DNA from: Sphingomonas sp. M1-B02
GTDB lineage: Bacteria; Pseudomonadota; Alphaproteobacteria; Sphingomonadales; Sphingomonadaceae
DNA: 64,000 bases
Assembly: GCF_026167525.1 (NCBI RefSeq)
Contig: NZ_CP110679.1
Location: 1,847,501-1,911,500 of the forward strand
Direction of reading: 5' to 3'
Shown: positions 27,420 through 36,145 of the stretch, piece by piece
How the letters are laid out: the number at the start of each line of letters is the position of its first letter
Numbering within the stretch: the first letter of the stretch is position 1
Program-made: the position numbers and the translations under genes
The notes under the pieces: model-generated
The model's database searches: none
What the model saw: the letters and a program-made list of their open reading frames with translations, nothing else
What the model was told of the DNA's origin: nothing

Positions 27420-28169
27420 TTAGTAGGTCGTCCGCCCGCCCGACGTGTCGAAGGTCGAGGCAGTGGTGAAACTGCATTCCTCGCTCGCCATGAACAGGAT
27501 CATCGCGGCGCTTTCCTCGGCCTCGCCCAGCCGGCCCATCGGGATTTTCGAGCGCATATAATCGACCTGGCTCGGCGGCAGCTGTTCGAGGATCGGGCTC
27601 TCGAAGGTCGCCGGCGTCAGCGCGTTGGCGATGATGCCCTTCCCCGCAAGCTCCTTGCCCAGCGACTTGGTGAGGCCGATCACCCCCGCCTTCGACGCCG
27701 AATAGGCCGAGGCGTTGGGATTGCCTTCCTTGCCCGCGACCGAGGCGACGTTGACGATGCGGCCATAGCCGTTGGCGAGCATCACCGGGATCACTTCGCG
27801 GCAGCAATAAAAGAGGCCGTTGAGGTTGATGTCGATCACGCGCTGCCAGCTCTCGAGCGGGAATTCGTGCACCGGCACGGTCGCGCCGGTGATTCCCGCT
27901 GAGTTGACCAGCACGTCGATCCGGCCGAGCGCCGCGGCGCTCTCCTTGGCGGCTGCCGCGACCGCCGCGGGATCGGCGACGTCGAGCGCCACGGTGTGCG
28001 TCGCGCCGATCTCGTCAGCCGCCTTGGCAAGCGCCTCGCCATTCATGTCCCACAAGGCGACCTTGCCGCCCTCGGCGATGAAGCGACGCGCCACCGCGAG
28101 GCCGAGCCCCCCGGTGCCGCCGGTGATGACCGCGGTGCGGCCCTCGAAACGACCGGTATAGACGGTCAT
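27420..28169 (-). CDS. SDR dehydrogenase, probable 2-keto-3-deoxy-L-rhamnonate 4-dehydrogenase (LRA5-like)
   Basis: A 249-aa short-chain dehydrogenase. The cofactor loop is TGGTGGLGLA, and catalytic Ser and Tyr-x-x-x-Lys are in NVASVAGKEG and AYSASKAG. In the Sphingomonas non-phosphorylative rhamnose route this oxidation step lies between L-rhamnonate dehydratase and the FAH-family hydrolase. The start overlaps the FAH gene stop (ATGA, 28166-28169), linking the two steps; an ATG at 28181 in frame would add four residues. Assignment between the two SDRs of the cluster (this one as LRA5, the one at 31289 as LRA1) rests on gene order and resemblance. Confidence 0.85.
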   Translation of the reverse strand: MTVYTGRFEGRTAVITGGTGGLGLAVARRFIAEGGKVALWDMNGEALAKAADEIGATHTVALDVADPAAVAAAAKESAAALGRIDVLVNSAGITGATVPVHEFPLESWQRVIDINLNGLFYCCREVIPVMLANGYGRIVNVASVAGKEGNPNASAYSASKAGVIGLTKSLGKELAGKGIIANALTPATFESPILEQLPPSQVDYMRSKIPMGRLGEAEESAAMILFMASEECSFTTASTFDTSGGRTTY

Positions 28170-29020
28170 TCGGCCACCCATGCGACGAAGTCCTGGCGCT
28201 GCTCGCCGAGCTTCTCGATGCCGAGCGTGACGACGTCGCCTGCCTTCAGATACCAGGGCTCGGGCTTCTGGCCGAGGCCGACGCCGGGGGGCGTGCCGGT
28301 GGTGATGATGTCACCGGGCTCGAGCACCATGAATTGCGAGAGATAGGCGATGATCTGCGCGACGGTGAAGATCATCGTCTTGGTCGAACCGTCCTGCTTG
28401 CGCTCGCCGTTCACGTCGAGCCACATCGTCAGGTTCTGCGGATCGCCCACTTCATCGGACGTGACCAGCCAGGGGCCGACCGGGCCGAAGGTCGGGAAGC
28501 CCTTGCCCTTGTCCCAGGTCGCGCCGCGCTCGGTCTGCCAGTGGCGCTCGGACACGTCGTCGACCACGCAATAGCCGGCGACATAAGAAAGCGCGTCGGC
28601 TTCCTCGACATAGGAGGCGCGCTTGCCGATGATCACGCCCAGCTCGACTTCCCAGTCGGTCTTCTTGGAATCCCTGGGGATCGTCACCGGATCGTTGGGC
28701 CCCTGGATGCAGGTCACCCACTTCTGGAACACCACCGGCTCCTCGGGGATCGGCAGGTTCGATTCGGCGGCGTGATCGGCATAGTTCAGTCCGATCGCGA
28801 CGAACTGGCGGGTGCCGGTGACGCAGGCGCCGTAGCGCGGATTGCCTTCGACCTTGGGCAGCGACGCGGGGTCGATTGCGGCGAGCCTGGCAAGGCCCTC
28901 GGGCGAGATTTCGGCGGGGCCGAGATCGGCGATGATGCCGGACAGGTCGCGGATCGCGCCGTCGGCGTCGACCAGGCCGGGGCGTTCGCTGCCGACGGGT
29001 CCAAATCTGCAGAGTTTCAT
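28166..29020 (-). CDS. FAH-family 2,4-diketo-3-deoxy-L-rhamnonate hydrolase (LRA6-like)
   Basis: A 284-aa fumarylacetoacetate hydrolase-family enzyme. The metal-binding signature is DWEVELGVIIGKRASYVEEADAL, with FQKWVTCIQGPNDPV and ITTGTPPGVGLGQKPEPWYLKAGD also typical. In the L-rhamnose and L-fucose routes this enzyme splits the diketo-deoxy acid into pyruvate and L-lactate. It lies 22 bases after L-rhamnonate dehydratase and overlaps the next SDR gene by 4 bases. The L-fucose version (2,4-diketo-3-deoxy-L-fuconate hydrolase) is chemically close, so the name depends on the dehydratase. Confidence 0.9.
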   Translation of the reverse strand: MKLCRFGPVGSERPGLVDADGAIRDLSGIIADLGPAEISPEGLARLAAIDPASLPKVEGNPRYGACVTGTRQFVAIGLNYADHAAESNLPIPEEPVVFQKWVTCIQGPNDPVTIPRDSKKTDWEVELGVIIGKRASYVEEADALSYVAGYCVVDDVSERHWQTERGATWDKGKGFPTFGPVGPWLVTSDEVGDPQNLTMWLDVNGERKQDGSTKTMIFTVAQIIAYLSQFMVLEPGDIITTGTPPGVGLGQKPEPWYLKAGDVVTLGIEKLGEQRQDFVAWVAE

Positions 29021-29042
29021 GGGGTCTGGTCTTCTCTCTGGA

Positions 29043-30239
29043 TCAATGGGTGTAGGGACGGTGCATCGGCAGATCGCGGTTGAGCTCGACGCCGAAGCCG
29101 GGCTTGTCGAGCGCGCTGACCTTGAGCCGGCCCCCTTCGGGCACGGGCTCGCCGATCAATTGCGGGTGGAACATCGGCACCACTTCGGTCGGCCCCGGAT
29201 GCATCATCAGGAATTCGGCGAAGGGCGAATTATGGCGGGTGATAACGAAGTGATAGCTGTAAACCGACGAGCCGTGCGGCACGACCATCTTGCCATGCGC
29301 ATCGGCGAGCGCACTGATCTTGAGCAATTCGGTCACGCCGCCGCACCAGCCCACATCGGGCTGGATGATGTCGCAGCAGTCCATCTCGAGCAGCATGCGG
29401 AAGCCCCAGCGAGTCGCCTCATGCTCGCCGGTCGTGACCAATAGCCCCTTCGGCGCGTTGCGCTTCAATTCGGCATAGCCCCAATAATCGTCGGGGCTGA
29501 TCGCCTCCTCGATCCATTTGAGGCCGCATTCGTTGTACGCGCGGTGCGCCAGGCGGGTGGCATATTCGACGTCGAGCGCCATCCAGCAATCGAGCATCAG
29601 CCAGAAATCGTCGCCGACCTTGCTGCGCATGTCGGCGAGCGTGGCGATATTCTTGTGCATCCCCTCCAGGCCCTCGGCGGGGCCGTGGTGGAGCGCCATC
29701 TTGCCGCCGATGAAGCCGAGTTCCTTGGCCACGTCGGGACGCGCGCCGGTCGCGTAGAATTGCAGCTCGTCGCGCACCGCGCCGCCGAGCATCTGATAGA
29801 CCGGCTCGCCGCGCAGCTTGCCGAGCAGGTCCCACAAAGCGAGATCGACGCCTGAAATGGCGTTCACGACCAGGCCCTTGCGGCCATAATATTGGGTCGA
29901 GAAATACATCTGGTCCCAGATCTTCTCGACTTCGCGCGGATCGCGGCCCTCGAGGAAGCGGGCGAGATGCTTTTCGACGATGAAGCAGGCCGGCTCGCCG
30001 CCGGTGGTCACCGCGAAGCCGATCGTGCCGTCCTCGGCCTCGATCTCGACCACCAAGGTGCCGAGCACGTTGATGCCGAAGCTCTGGCGCGACTGGCGAT
30101 AGTCGGGATATTTGGACATCGGCGTCGCGATATGATCGTCGATCCAGTGGTCGCCGCCCTGATCGTGATAATCGGCCCCGCCGCCCCGTACGGTGAAGGC
30201 CCGCACATGCTTGATCCGCGAAAGTCCCGCTGAAGCCAC
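29043..30239 (-). CDS. rhmD: L-rhamnonate dehydratase (LRA3/RhmD type)
   Basis: Enolase-superfamily enzyme that dehydrates L-rhamnonate to 2-keto-3-deoxy-L-rhamnonate. The 398-aa sequence closely follows the E. coli RhmD pattern as I recall it: [98 protein letters not shown] and [19 protein letters not shown]. Mg-binding acidic residues and the HEATR/HGSS catalytic His segments are intact. This is the strongest single marker that the surrounding lactonase, SDRs and FAH hydrolase serve L-rhamnose rather than L-fucose. It is the first gene of the minus-strand operon. Confidence 0.95.
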   Translation of the reverse strand: MASAGLSRIKHVRAFTVRGGGADYHDQGGDHWIDDHIATPMSKYPDYRQSRQSFGINVLGTLVVEIEAEDGTIGFAVTTGGEPACFIVEKHLARFLEGRDPREVEKIWDQMYFSTQYYGRKGLVVNAISGVDLALWDLLGKLRGEPVYQMLGGAVRDELQFYATGARPDVAKELGFIGGKMALHHGPAEGLEGMHKNIATLADMRSKVGDDFWLMLDCWMALDVEYATRLAHRAYNECGLKWIEEAISPDDYWGYAELKRNAPKGLLVTTGEHEATRWGFRMLLEMDCCDIIQPDVGWCGGVTELLKISALADAHGKMVVPHGSSVYSYHFVITRHNSPFAEFLMMHPGPTEVVPMFHPQLIGEPVPEGGRLKVSALDKPGFGVELNRDLPMHRPYTH

Positions 30240-30312
30240 GCTGCTGATCTCCTAAGGGGCCGCGCGTACCAGATGTGCGACCCACGTTCGACTATGTGAA
30301 AATTCTGGCGCA

Positions 30313-30337
30313 GCGCATACCATCATGTGATATGCGC
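30313..30337. promoter_or_regulatory. Candidate operator: GCGCATA inverted repeat in rhmD-iclR gap
   Basis: GCGCATA (30313-30319) and TATGCGC (30331-30337) are perfect inverted arms around 11 bases that contain the inner palindrome ATCATGTGAT (30322-30331). It lies in the divergent gap between rhmD and the IclR gene, so it is a natural site for the IclR regulator. Confidence 0.55.
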
Positions 30338-30441
30338 GCGTCCGACACTGATGTTGGTGGGATTTGGAGCCTTCAAGCTCCCGCACTGCAAGCCCCTCCC
30401 GATGCTTTACTTTCTCACTTTATGGGATAGGATGTTATGAG

Positions 30442-31269
30442 ATGAGACGCGACACGTCAAACGCTGAATCGGAAATCCCGGACGCGCCGGCCCCGAAAGT
30501 CACGGGCAGCCAGACGCTGGTCCGCGGGCTCGACATGCTCGACAAGGTGATCGACGGCCCGGTCAAGCTGGCCGAACTCTCGGCGCGAATGAGCCTGACG
30601 CGTTCGACCACGCACCGGCTGGCCAACGCGCTGATCGACCGCGGCTTCCTCACTTATCTGCCGCGCGACGGCTATCAGCTCGGTCCCAAGCTCATCCAGC
30701 TCGGCTTCCTGGCGCAGAGCCAGGCCGACATCGTCCAGATCGCCCGCCCGCGGATGGAGGATCTCGCCGCCCGCACCGAGGATACGGTCCACCTGGGCCG
30801 GATGGACGGCGATCTGGCGCTCTATCTCGACAAGATCCCCGGGCGCCGCCGCGTCGAGATTTCGAGCCGGATCGGCGATCGCCAGCCGCTCACCTCGACC
30901 GGGCTCGGCAAGGCGCTCCTGGTCGATGCGAGCGAAGCCGAATGGGAGCGGCTGTTCGTCGCCGACCAGTCGCACGGCGCGCCGCGCGCCGATCGCACGA
31001 TCTGGTTCGATCGGATGCGCGGCTATGCCGACCAGGGCCACGCCTTCGATCTCGAGGAGAATGAGGATCTGATCCGCTGCGTCGCCGCGCCGGTGCGCGA
31101 CGTATCGGGCAAGATCGTCGCCGCGATCAGCGTGTCGAGCGCGGCGCAATATATGGACGACGATCGCATGTCCGAGCTCAGCAGCGAGGTCCGCGAGACC
31201 GCGCAGAAGATCAGCACCGATCTGGGCTGGAGCCCCGACGTGCGGGGCCCGCGACGCCTGCGCAGATAG
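30442..31269 (+). CDS. IclR-family transcriptional regulator of the rhamnose genes
   Basis: A 275-aa protein with an N-terminal winged helix (about residues 20-80; VKLAELSARMSLTRSTTHRLANALIDRGFL) and a C-terminal IclR effector domain (about 95-265; TVHLGRMDGDLALYLDKIPG, LTSTGLGKALLVDA, CVAAPVRDVSGKIVAAISVSS). It is divergent from rhmD and followed after 19 bases by the SDR dehydrogenase, so it probably controls both arms. The ligand is likely a rhamnose-pathway acid such as L-rhamnonate or its keto-deoxy form (inference). ATG 30442 was chosen; the open frame back to 30364 has non-family sequence. Confidence 0.88.
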   Translation: MRRDTSNAESEIPDAPAPKVTGSQTLVRGLDMLDKVIDGPVKLAELSARMSLTRSTTHRLANALIDRGFLTYLPRDGYQLGPKLIQLGFLAQSQADIVQIARPRMEDLAARTEDTVHLGRMDGDLALYLDKIPGRRRVEISSRIGDRQPLTSTGLGKALLVDASEAEWERLFVADQSHGAPRADRTIWFDRMRGYADQGHAFDLEENEDLIRCVAAPVRDVSGKIVAAISVSSAAQYMDDDRMSELSSEVRETAQKISTDLGWSPDVRGPRRLRR

Positions 31270-31288
31270 TTTCCAAGGAGAGCCTGTA

Positions 31289-32053
31289 GTGAAGTTGTTG
31301 GAAGGCAAGACCGTGCTCGTCACGGGCGCATCGACGGGGATCGGCCGCGCCGCGGCGATCGGCGCGGCACAGGCCGGCGCCGATGTCGCGATCAACTATC
31401 ACAGCCGCGATGCCGATGCCGAGGCCTGCGTCGCCGCGATCGAGGCGGCCGGGCAGCGCGGCATCGCGGTGAAGGGCGACGTCGCCGATCCGGCGACCGC
31501 GGCCGATTTCGTCGCGAAGGCGGTCGAGGCGTTCGGCAAGGTCGACGTGATGGTTTCGAACGCCGGCATCTGCCCCTTCCATAGCTTCCTCGACATGCCC
31601 GTCGAGGTGGTCGACCGGACGGTGCAGGTGAACCTGCTCGGCGGCTATTATATGTGCCAGGCAGCGGCGCGGCAGATGGTGGCGCAGGGGAATGGCGGCG
31701 CGATCGTCGCGGTCTCCTCGATCTCGGCCCTGGTCGGCGGCGAATTCCAGACGCACTACACCCCCACCAAGGCAGGGCTCCATTCGCTGATGCAGTCGGC
31801 GGCGATCGCGCTCGGCAAGCACGGCATCCGCTGCAATTCGGTGCTGCCCGGCACGATCCTCACCGAGATCAACAAGGACGATCTCGCCGACGCGGCGAAG
31901 CGCGAATATATGGAAAAGCGCATCCCGCTCGGCCGGCTGGGCGAGGCCGAGGATCTGGCGGGGCCGATCGTCTTCCTGGCGTCCGACATGGCCGCCTATG
32001 TCACCGGCGCGGCATTGCTGGTCGACGGCGGCGCGTTCGTGAACCTGCAATGA
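31289..32053 (+). CDS. SDR dehydrogenase, probable L-rhamnose 1-dehydrogenase (LRA1-like)
   Basis: A 254-aa short-chain dehydrogenase with cofactor loop TGASTGIGRAAAIG, NAG motif (VSNAGICPF), catalytic Ser in VAVSSISALVGG and Tyr/Lys in HYTPTKAGLHS. In the non-phosphorylative route it would oxidise L-rhamnose to the lactone. The start is GTG (31289), preceded by AAGGAGAG at good spacing. It follows the IclR gene by 19 bases and overlaps the acetylesterase start (ATGA), which couples a rhamnose catabolic enzyme to an RG-I deacetylase. Confidence 0.86.
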   Translation: MKLLEGKTVLVTGASTGIGRAAAIGAAQAGADVAINYHSRDADAEACVAAIEAAGQRGIAVKGDVADPATAADFVAKAVEAFGKVDVMVSNAGICPFHSFLDMPVEVVDRTVQVNLLGGYYMCQAAARQMVAQGNGGAIVAVSSISALVGGEFQTHYTPTKAGLHSLMQSAAIALGKHGIRCNSVLPGTILTEINKDDLADAAKREYMEKRIPLGRLGEAEDLAGPIVFLASDMAAYVTGAALLVDGGAFVNLQ

Positions 32054-32850
32054 GGGCGCTGCTGGCCGTCACTGCAAGCCTGCTCGCCGTCGCCGCGCCC
32101 GCGCTGGCCCAGACCCCCGCACCGTCGCGCATCTTCATCGCCAGCGATTCGACAGCGGCGGATTATGCGCCTGGCCGCTATCCGCAGATGGGCTGGGGGA
32201 TGATGCTCAAATGCGGGCTCGCGCCCGGCGTCGAGATCGTCAACCGTGCACGCGGCGGGCGCAGCACCCGCACCTTCATCGCCGAAGGACTGTGGGACGC
32301 GCTGCTCAAGGACGTGCGCGCCGGCGACACGGTGCTCATCCAGTTCGGGCACAACGATGCCAGCGTCTCGCGCCCCGAACGCTATGCCCCCGCGGCGACC
32401 GCCTATCGCGACAATCTGCTGCGGATGATCTGGGAGACGCGCGGCAAGGGTGCGTTCCCGGTCCTCGTGACCCCGCCGGCGCGGCGCTCGTTCGACGGCA
32501 CCCGCGTGAAGGCCGATTTCGCCGAATATTCGCAAGTGATGCGCGATCTCGTGTTCACCACCGCGACACCGATGATCGACCTGGAGGCGCGCTCGCGCGA
32601 CTGGGTCGGGCAAGCGGGAGTCGAGGGCTCGCGCAAATATTTCCTCCATTACCGCCCGGCGGACAAGGTCGCCGCCTTCCCGGAGGGAATCGCCGACGAT
32701 ACCCATTTCAGCGAACTCGGCGCGCGCGGGGTGGCGAACCTCGTTGCGCAGGAACTGAAGGGGCTGAAAGTGCCGGTGGCGGAACAGGTCCTCGCCGAAC
32801 GGCCCGATCTCACGCGCAGCAGGCCGCTGGGCAGCGCCGCCTGCCGCTGA
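32050..32850 (+). CDS. Rhamnogalacturonan acetylesterase, CE12 type, exported
   Basis: A 266-aa SGNH hydrolase with a signal peptide (MRALLAVTASLLAVAAPALAQ). The nucleophile block is IFIASDSTAADYAPGRYPQMGWG, the Asn/His block VLIQFGHNDAS, and the catalytic Asp-x-x-His is in IADDTHFSELGA. These match rhamnogalacturonan acetylesterases, which remove acetyl groups from galacturonic acid in RG-I so that lyases and hydrolases can act. The start overlaps the preceding SDR stop by 4 bases. A second esterase of this type lies at 39856. Confidence 0.9.
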   Translation: MRALLAVTASLLAVAAPALAQTPAPSRIFIASDSTAADYAPGRYPQMGWGMMLKCGLAPGVEIVNRARGGRSTRTFIAEGLWDALLKDVRAGDTVLIQFGHNDASVSRPERYAPAATAYRDNLLRMIWETRGKGAFPVLVTPPARRSFDGTRVKADFAEYSQVMRDLVFTTATPMIDLEARSRDWVGQAGVEGSRKYFLHYRPADKVAAFPEGIADDTHFSELGARGVANLVAQELKGLKVPVAEQVLAERPDLTRSRPLGSAACR

Positions 32851-32892
32851 ACCGGTGGTCTGCTAAATCGCTGAACTGACACCGGTTTCCGC
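32851..32892. promoter_or_regulatory. Two ACCGGT-centred boxes upstream of the TonB receptor
   Basis: ACCGGT occurs at 32851-32856 and 32881-32886, exactly 30 bases (about three helical turns) apart, in the 219-base gap before the receptor gene. The second has the form TGACACCGGTTTCC. ACCGGT is also the core of the palindrome at 21516, so all three might bind the same LacI-family regulator. The outer arms are weakly palindromic. Confidence 0.35.
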
Positions 32893-33069
32893 AACGTGCG
32901 CGCGCCTGCCCGCGCGCGACTGTGGCCCTATTCCCACATTGCTCGGACAATAGCGAAAATGGGGATTGGCGACACCTTCATGTTGAGTCATATATTGGGA
33001 AATAAGAACAAGAATTGAGATTGGTCAGCACGCAAAGTGCGACCGGGCACTGGCAATGGAGGGGATCCC

Positions 33070-36000
33070 ATGATGAGCAAGCAAAGCAGGCACGCGTCTT
33101 TGTTCCGGAGTTTCGGCGTGTCCGGAGCGGCGCTGGCCGCCTCGATCGCCTGGGTATCCCCCGCTTTTTCGCAGACTGCGCCGAGCGGCGATTCGACCGC
33201 GCAGGAAAACAGCGCGACACCGGTTTCCACGCAGGACGAGGAGATCCTCGTCCAGGGCTTCCGCGCCTCGCTCAACACTGCGCTCAACCTCAAGCGCGAA
33301 GAGACCGCCGCGGTCGACAGCATCGTCGCCGAGGATATCGGCAAGTTCCCCGACAGCAACCTCGCCGAATCGATGCAGCGCATCCCGGGCGTCTCGCTCT
33401 CGCGCGGCGACGGCGGCGAGGGCCGCAACATCTCGGTCCGCGGCCTGGGCGCCGGCTTTACCCGCGTCCGCATCAACGGGATGGAAGGCACGTCGCAGAC
33501 CGGCTCGTCCGACATTTACGGCGCGGGCAATTCGGGCCGCAGCTTCGATTTCAACGTCTTCCCTTCGGAAATCTTCTCGTCGCTCGCGGTGCGCAAGACG
33601 CCGTCGGCCGATGTCGAGGAAGGCTCGCTGGGCGCGACCGTCGATCTGAAGGCGCCCCACCCGCTCGATTTCGACAAGGATTTCGTGCTGAGCGCCACCG
33701 GGCGCGGCGTCTATAACCAGGTCAGCAAGAAGCTCGATCCGCGTGCGTCGGTGATCGTTTCGAAGAAGTTCGCCGACGGCACCTTCGGCATCCTCGGCTC
33801 GTTCGCCTATCAGAAGCGCCACCTGCGCGAGGCAGGCTATTCGGCGGTCGACATCCTGTCCTCCACGCTGGGCGGCAACCAGATCGGCACCGGCGCCGCC
33901 GCGCAGCCCTTCTGCACGCCGATCGGCTACACGCCCGTGAGCCCCTCGCCGGTGACCTTCGCCGGCCGCGGCACCACCGCGACGATGTGCAGCACCGGCA
34001 ATCCGCGCACCGGCACGGTCGCTGCGTACAACACGATCATGGCGCTGCGTGACCCCGACTTTGCGAACACGCCGGGCAGCGGCGCCTTCTTCCCGCGCAT
34101 CCCCCGCTACGTGAACTCCGAACAGGATACCGAGCGGCTGGGCGGCACGCTGAGCGTGCAGTGGAAGCCGACCGAGGATACCGACATCTCGATCGACGGC
34201 CTCTATTCGCGGCTCAACGTCGAGCGCCGCGACAATTATATCGCCGGCCTCTCCTTCGCGCGCAGCATCACCAACAACGGCCAGCCGATGGTCTCGGTGC
34301 GCGATATCGAATTCGATGCGAACGGCTCGCTGCGATATGGCCTGTTCGACGGCGTCGACGTGCGCTCGGAAGGCCTCGTCGACACCTATGTCTCGACCTT
34401 CAAGCAGGCGAACCTCAACTTCCGGCATCGCTTCTCGGACAGCTTCGAGATCACCGCCTTCGCCGGTATTTCGAGCTCGCTGTGGGACGGCAAGGAGCGG
34501 CTGCAGACCTTCATCGACGCGATCGACGTGGACAATTTCACGATCGATTTCCGCGATGGCGGCAACAATCCCAAGATCGGCTTCGGCTTCGACGTCGCGA
34601 ACCCGGCCAACTTCTCCTATGCGCCCAGCCCCGATGGCGGCTTCACCTTCCTTGGCGGTTTCAGCACCCAGGGCAAGCCGTCGATGAACAAGACCGAGAA
34701 CAAGACCTTCGAGCTCAACACCGCCTGGGACGTGACCCCCGGCTTCAAGGTGAAGGTCGGCGGGCAGTTCCGCGAGAGCGACTATCGCGCCCGCGGCGCG
34801 ACTCAATATACCGGCCAGAATGTGACGCGGGCGCTCCCCGCCGGCACCACGCTCGCCAGCATCACCCGCCAGATTACCGGAGTCGACGAGATTTTCGGCA
34901 CCGGCGCACCCGCGAGCTGGACCGCGATCGATCCGGACAAATGGCGGGCGACCTTCGGCTTCCCCGATAATTTCGACTTCTGCACCACGCCGGAGTGCGG
35001 CGTCGGCACCGCGCAGATCCGCGAGCGGGTGAAGAGCGGCTATCTGATGGTCAATTTCGACACGTCGGAGACGATGGGGATCACGATCCGCGGCGATGCC
35101 GGGGTGCGTTTCGTCCAGACCGATCAGCGCGCAGTCGGCTATCTGACCCGCGCACTCGCCACCAGCCCGACGGGGGTGACCGCGACCGCCAACGTGGTCG
35201 ATCGCACCTATGAGGACTGGCTGCCGTCGATCAACGTCGTGGGCGAGATCACGCCGAGCCTGCTGGTCCGCGCCTCGGCGGCGAGCGTGATGTCGCGCCC
35301 CGAATTCGGTCCCTTGATCCCGAGCTCGGCGTCGATCACCGCGACCACGCGCAATGCGAGCACCAACAATCCGTTCCTCGATCCCATCCGGGCCAATACG
35401 ATCGACCTGGCGCTCGAATGGTATTTCCAGCCGGGATCCTTGCTGTCGGTCGCCTATTTCTACAAGGATATCAAATCCTTCATCCAGACGGCGTCGGCCC
35501 AGATTCCGTTCAACCAGCTCGGCCTGCCCGATGCCCTGCTCGCCGGCACCAACACCTCGCCGAGCGAGATCTTCACCGTCCGCCAGCCGCTCAATACGCC
35601 GGGCGGCCCGCTGAAGGGCTATGAGGTCAATGCGCAGATCCAGTTCCGCTTCCTGCCGGGCTTCCTCGGCAATTTCGGTGCACTGGCGAACTACACCCAC
35701 GTCACCTCCGAAATCGACTATTTCGTCGGCGCGGCCGGGGCGACCTTCACTTCGGACCTGATCGACCTGTCGAAGAATTCGGCAAGCGGCACGCTCTATT
35801 ATGAGGACGATCGCTTCAGCATCCGGGGCACCGCCAGCTATCGCGATCGCTATACCCGCGCGATCATCGGCGCCAACGGCAGCGACATCCGCGCGAATGC
35901 GCCCAACACCTTCGTCGACGCATCGGCCTCCTACAACCTGACCAAGAACATCAAGCTGATCCTGGAGGCGCAGAACCTGACCGACGCGCGCAACACGCTC

Positions 36001-36084
36001 TATATCGACAGCGTCCGCGAAGACACGTTGTTCGAAACGCGCATCGGCCGTACCTTCACCTTCGGCGCGAACTTCCAGTTCTAG
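33070..36084 (+). CDS. TonB-dependent receptor for RG-I oligosaccharides
   Basis: A 1004-aa outer-membrane transporter of the large sphingomonad/Caulobacter type. The signal peptide is at residues about 1-35 (…ASIAWVSPAFSQ). The TonB-box-like segment is DEEILVQGF, then comes the plug domain (DSIVAEDIGKFPDSNLAESMQRIPGVSLSRG, RNISVRGLGAGFTRVRINGM), then a 22-strand barrel ending RIGRTFTFGANFQF with the required terminal Phe. It is the first gene of the RG-I block, and its product presumably imports oligosaccharides using TonB energy. No SusD-like partner is present. ATG 33070 has a GGAGGGG ribosome site; ATG 33073 is adjacent. Substrate is inferred from the enzymes that follow. Confidence 0.93.
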   Translation: MMSKQSRHASLFRSFGVSGAALAASIAWVSPAFSQTAPSGDSTAQENSATPVSTQDEEILVQGFRASLNTALNLKREETAAVDSIVAEDIGKFPDSNLAESMQRIPGVSLSRGDGGEGRNISVRGLGAGFTRVRINGMEGTSQTGSSDIYGAGNSGRSFDFNVFPSEIFSSLAVRKTPSADVEEGSLGATVDLKAPHPLDFDKDFVLSATGRGVYNQVSKKLDPRASVIVSKKFADGTFGILGSFAYQKRHLREAGYSAVDILSSTLGGNQIGTGAAAQPFCTPIGYTPVSPSPVTFAGRGTTATMCSTGNPRTGTVAAYNTIMALRDPDFANTPGSGAFFPRIPRYVNSEQDTERLGGTLSVQWKPTEDTDISIDGLYSRLNVERRDNYIAGLSFARSITNNGQPMVSVRDIEFDANGSLRYGLFDGVDVRSEGLVDTYVSTFKQANLNFRHRFSDSFEITAFAGISSSLWDGKERLQTFIDAIDVDNFTIDFRDGGNNPKIGFGFDVANPANFSYAPSPDGGFTFLGGFSTQGKPSMNKTENKTFELNTAWDVTPGFKVKVGGQFRESDYRARGATQYTGQNVTRALPAGTTLASITRQITGVDEIFGTGAPASWTAIDPDKWRATFGFPDNFDFCTTPECGVGTAQIRERVKSGYLMVNFDTSETMGITIRGDAGVRFVQTDQRAVGYLTRALATSPTGVTATANVVDRTYEDWLPSINVVGEITPSLLVRASAASVMSRPEFGPLIPSSASITATTRNASTNNPFLDPIRANTIDLALEWYFQPGSLLSVAYFYKDIKSFIQTASAQIPFNQLGLPDALLAGTNTSPSEIFTVRQPLNTPGGPLKGYEVNAQIQFRFLPGFLGNFGALANYTHVTSEIDYFVGAAGATFTSDLIDLSKNSASGTLYYEDDRFSIRGTASYRDRYTRAIIGANGSDIRANAPNTFVDASASYNLTKNIKLILEAQNLTDARNTLYIDSVREDTLFETRIGRTFTFGANFQF

Positions 36085-36097
36085 CCGAGCCTCATTT

Positions 36098-36125
36098 GCG
36101 GGCCGCCGTCCGGTCGGCGGCCCGC
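36098..36125 (+). terminator. GC-rich hairpin between TonB receptor and GH51
   Basis: An 11-base perfect stem (GCGGGCCGCCG, loop TCCGGT) lies 13 bases past the receptor stop. No U-run follows, so it may be a transcript-stabilising or attenuating hairpin rather than a full terminator. Confidence 0.55.
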
Positions 36126-36145
36126 ATCCTATCTGCGGAGACCCG

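Noticed and set aside
26403..30239. L-fucose catabolic cluster instead of L-rhamnose
   Set aside because: Same enzyme classes, but the dehydratase carries the RhmD-type sequence and rhaM plus RG-I genes lie nearby; rhamnose fits better.
33070..36084. SusC/SusD-type pair
   Set aside because: No SusD-like lipoprotein follows the receptor, and the receptor has the proteobacterial layout.
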